The position numbers and the translations under genes are program-made. Shown here one piece after another: positions 53,606 to 54,632 of a stretch of DNA of 54,632 nt. The notes beneath the pieces were generated by a model. It made no database searches. It saw only the letters and a list, made by a program, of their open reading frames with translations, and was not told the origin of the DNA. This DNA is from Gemmatimonadaceae bacterium. GTDB taxonomy: Bacteria > Gemmatimonadota > Gemmatimonadetes > Gemmatimonadales > Gemmatimonadaceae. The DNA lies in the NCBI GenBank assembly GCA_025931335.1, contig JAICNG010000015.1:1-54632 (forward strand), read 5' to 3'. How positions within the stretch are numbered: position 1 is the first letter of the stretch; every line of letters begins with the position of its first letter.

Positions 53606-54632
53606 TCACGAGCAGGCCTTGAGCATCCCGCGCCGCACGCGTTGGGGGTCGTCGATCTCGCGGAAGAAGTCGGCGTAGTATCGACGTGCCCGCTCGCGAT
53701 GATCGGATTCGAGCGGCCCCAGGTCGTACAGGGCGTCGATCGCGGCCCGGTGCTGGCGGAAGCGCGCGAAGATCGCCTCGAAGTCCTCCACCGCACCGCA
53801 GTAGCCCGCGTACAGGCGCTCCTTCACACTCCGGATCCGGAGCGAGGTGTCTGGGGCTGCATACCGGGTGGCGATCACTCCCGACCAGTCGAAGTCGTAG
53901 GGCACAGGTACCAGCCGGCCCGCGGAATCGGCGAGCAACATCATGTTGTGCAAGGCCCGGATGGACCAATCGGTGTTGCCGATGAAGTACTGGAAGACGG
54001 CCACAAACACGGTGTGGGCGGGATCGAGCCGCGCGATCGGTGCGCCGGTGTCCTCGACGACGCGCATGCGATGCCGCTCGGCGAGCCGCCGCTCATCCTC
54101 GATGAGGACGGCATAGCGTGTGACCGGCTTCTCGCGACCGGCGGCGTCCTCATACGTGATGCGCGCCAGCCGGGTGCGCAGGCTCAGGTCGGTGAGCAGC
54201 GCGTACGCCTGGTAGATGAGGTACTCCTGGAGCACGTACTGTTCGTACTGGTCGGAATTGCGGCAGTGCGTGACGAGCTTGATACGGCGCTCCCCTTCGA
54301 ACAGAGTGCCCCGGCCCGCGCGCCGTCCGATGGACAGGCGGAGGGGAGGAAAGGCGCACACGGACGGGCGCCGTCGAAAAATGCCGCGCGTGCGCAGCTC
54401 GACCGCGACGCTGTCCACGCCGCCATTCGGCAGCGGGATGCGCGCGATCGCGTCGTGTTTCTTCCGCTCGTCACCGCGATCACGCAACAGCGTGCGGAAA
54501 TCGGTGCGCAGGGTGAGCTCGAGCGGTGCCTGGGACGCAAACAGCGATGCAGGCGCCGCGCTCGCGGCGTCCTGCGCGATGGCCACACCATGCCCGCCGA
54601 GGACGGCGAGCACGCCGCCGAGCGTCAGCCGC
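53606..54632 (-). CDS. Secreted hypothetical protein, 5' end outside the window
   Basis: The frame runs off the right edge, so the start is missing. The first visible residues are the end of a signal peptide ('TLGGVLAVLGGHGVAIAQ'), followed by about 320 residues. Conserved-looking pieces include 'LRTRGIFRRRPSVCAFPPLRLSI', 'QYEQYVLQEYLIYQAYALLTD', 'FQYFIGNTDWSIRALHNMMLL' and 'PVPYDFDWSGVIATRYA'. The last two resemble the catalytic Asp...His-Asn and Asp-Phe-Asp pattern of kinase-like folds such as HipA/CotH; this is an inference by eye. I recognise no named family. It ends 44 bases before the promoter of the next operon. Confidence 0.65.
   Translation of the reverse strand, partial: RLTLGGVLAVLGGHGVAIAQDAASAAPASLFASQAPLELTLRTDFRTLLRDRGDERKKHDAIARIPLPNGGVDSVAVELRTRGIFRRRPSVCAFPPLRLSIGRRAGRGTLFEGERRIKLVTHCRNSDQYEQYVLQEYLIYQAYALLTDLSLRTRLARITYEDAAGREKPVTRYAVLIEDERRLAERHRMRVVEDTGAPIARLDPAHTVFVAVFQYFIGNTDWSIRALHNMMLLADSAGRLVPVPYDFDWSGVIATRYAAPDTSLRIRSVKERLYAGYCGAVEDFEAIFARFRQHRAAIDALYDLGPLESDHRERARRYYADFFREIDDPQRVRRGMLKACS

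Overview
The window is high-GC, almost fully coding bacterial chromosome with no phage, transposon, CRISPR or rRNA. It contains Kdo/Lpt lipopolysaccharide genes, a bacillithiol synthesis gene (bshC), futalosine-type menaquinone genes (mqnA, mqnC, mqnE), a sigma-54 gene and invasin-like/YVTN-propeller lipoproteins. Together these point to a didermic, menaquinone-using, bacillithiol-making bacterium. My best guess is Gemmatimonadota or a close relative; this is inferred from gene content and was not tested by phylogeny.

Left arm, all on + (1-17949): the 3' part of bshC, then murJ, uvrC, thrC, larC and a secreted TPR protein. Next comes the compact run DUF512-der-plsY-gpsA-merR-like-glycosyltransferase-surE-pcm, a disordered Trp-motif protein, acyP, apt, a tRNA-Arg(CCU) and a membrane-anchored TPR protein.

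Middle (18056-28903), mostly on -: dapF, a dolichol-phosphate-mannose-synthase-like transferase and an 800-aa YfhO-like membrane protein. A + strand methyltransferase follows, then two tandem YVTN-propeller lipoproteins, a flippase-like (LPG-synthase TM) protein, a + strand GT4 glycosyltransferase and a membrane GT2. This looks like a surface-glycosylation neighbourhood.

LPS block on - (28900-38446, transcribed right to left): kdsB-pyrG-kdsA-kdsC-kdsD-lptC-ostA/lptA-lptB-rpoN-GT2. Nearly every junction overlaps. The lptB gene carries about 153 extra N-terminal residues. Between this block and the next lie a small zinc-ribbon gene, a Gly/Arg-tailed hypothetical gene on + and a methyltransferase.

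Right arm on - (40005-54632): a partial secreted protein, then a strong sigma-70-type promoter starting DUF177-rpmF-plsX-fabH-fabD-fabG-acpP-fabF-mqnE-mqnA-mqnC-purE-ispF-dedA-xerD-trpG/pabA-outer-membrane barrel. Fatty-acid and phospholipid synthesis is thus translationally coupled to menaquinone synthesis (fabF/mqnE ATGA overlap).

Overall traits: more than twenty gene pairs overlap by 1-8 bases, most often as GTGA, ATGA or TGATG. Several operon-leading genes have a -10 box 5-9 bases before the start codon, which suggests leaderless mRNAs. No gene-free stretch exceeds 200 bases; the longest are 16974-17169 (tRNA promoter and a 12-bp direct repeat), 21986-22157 (divergent promoters), 8555-8699 (hairpins) and 38738-38875 (divergent promoter).
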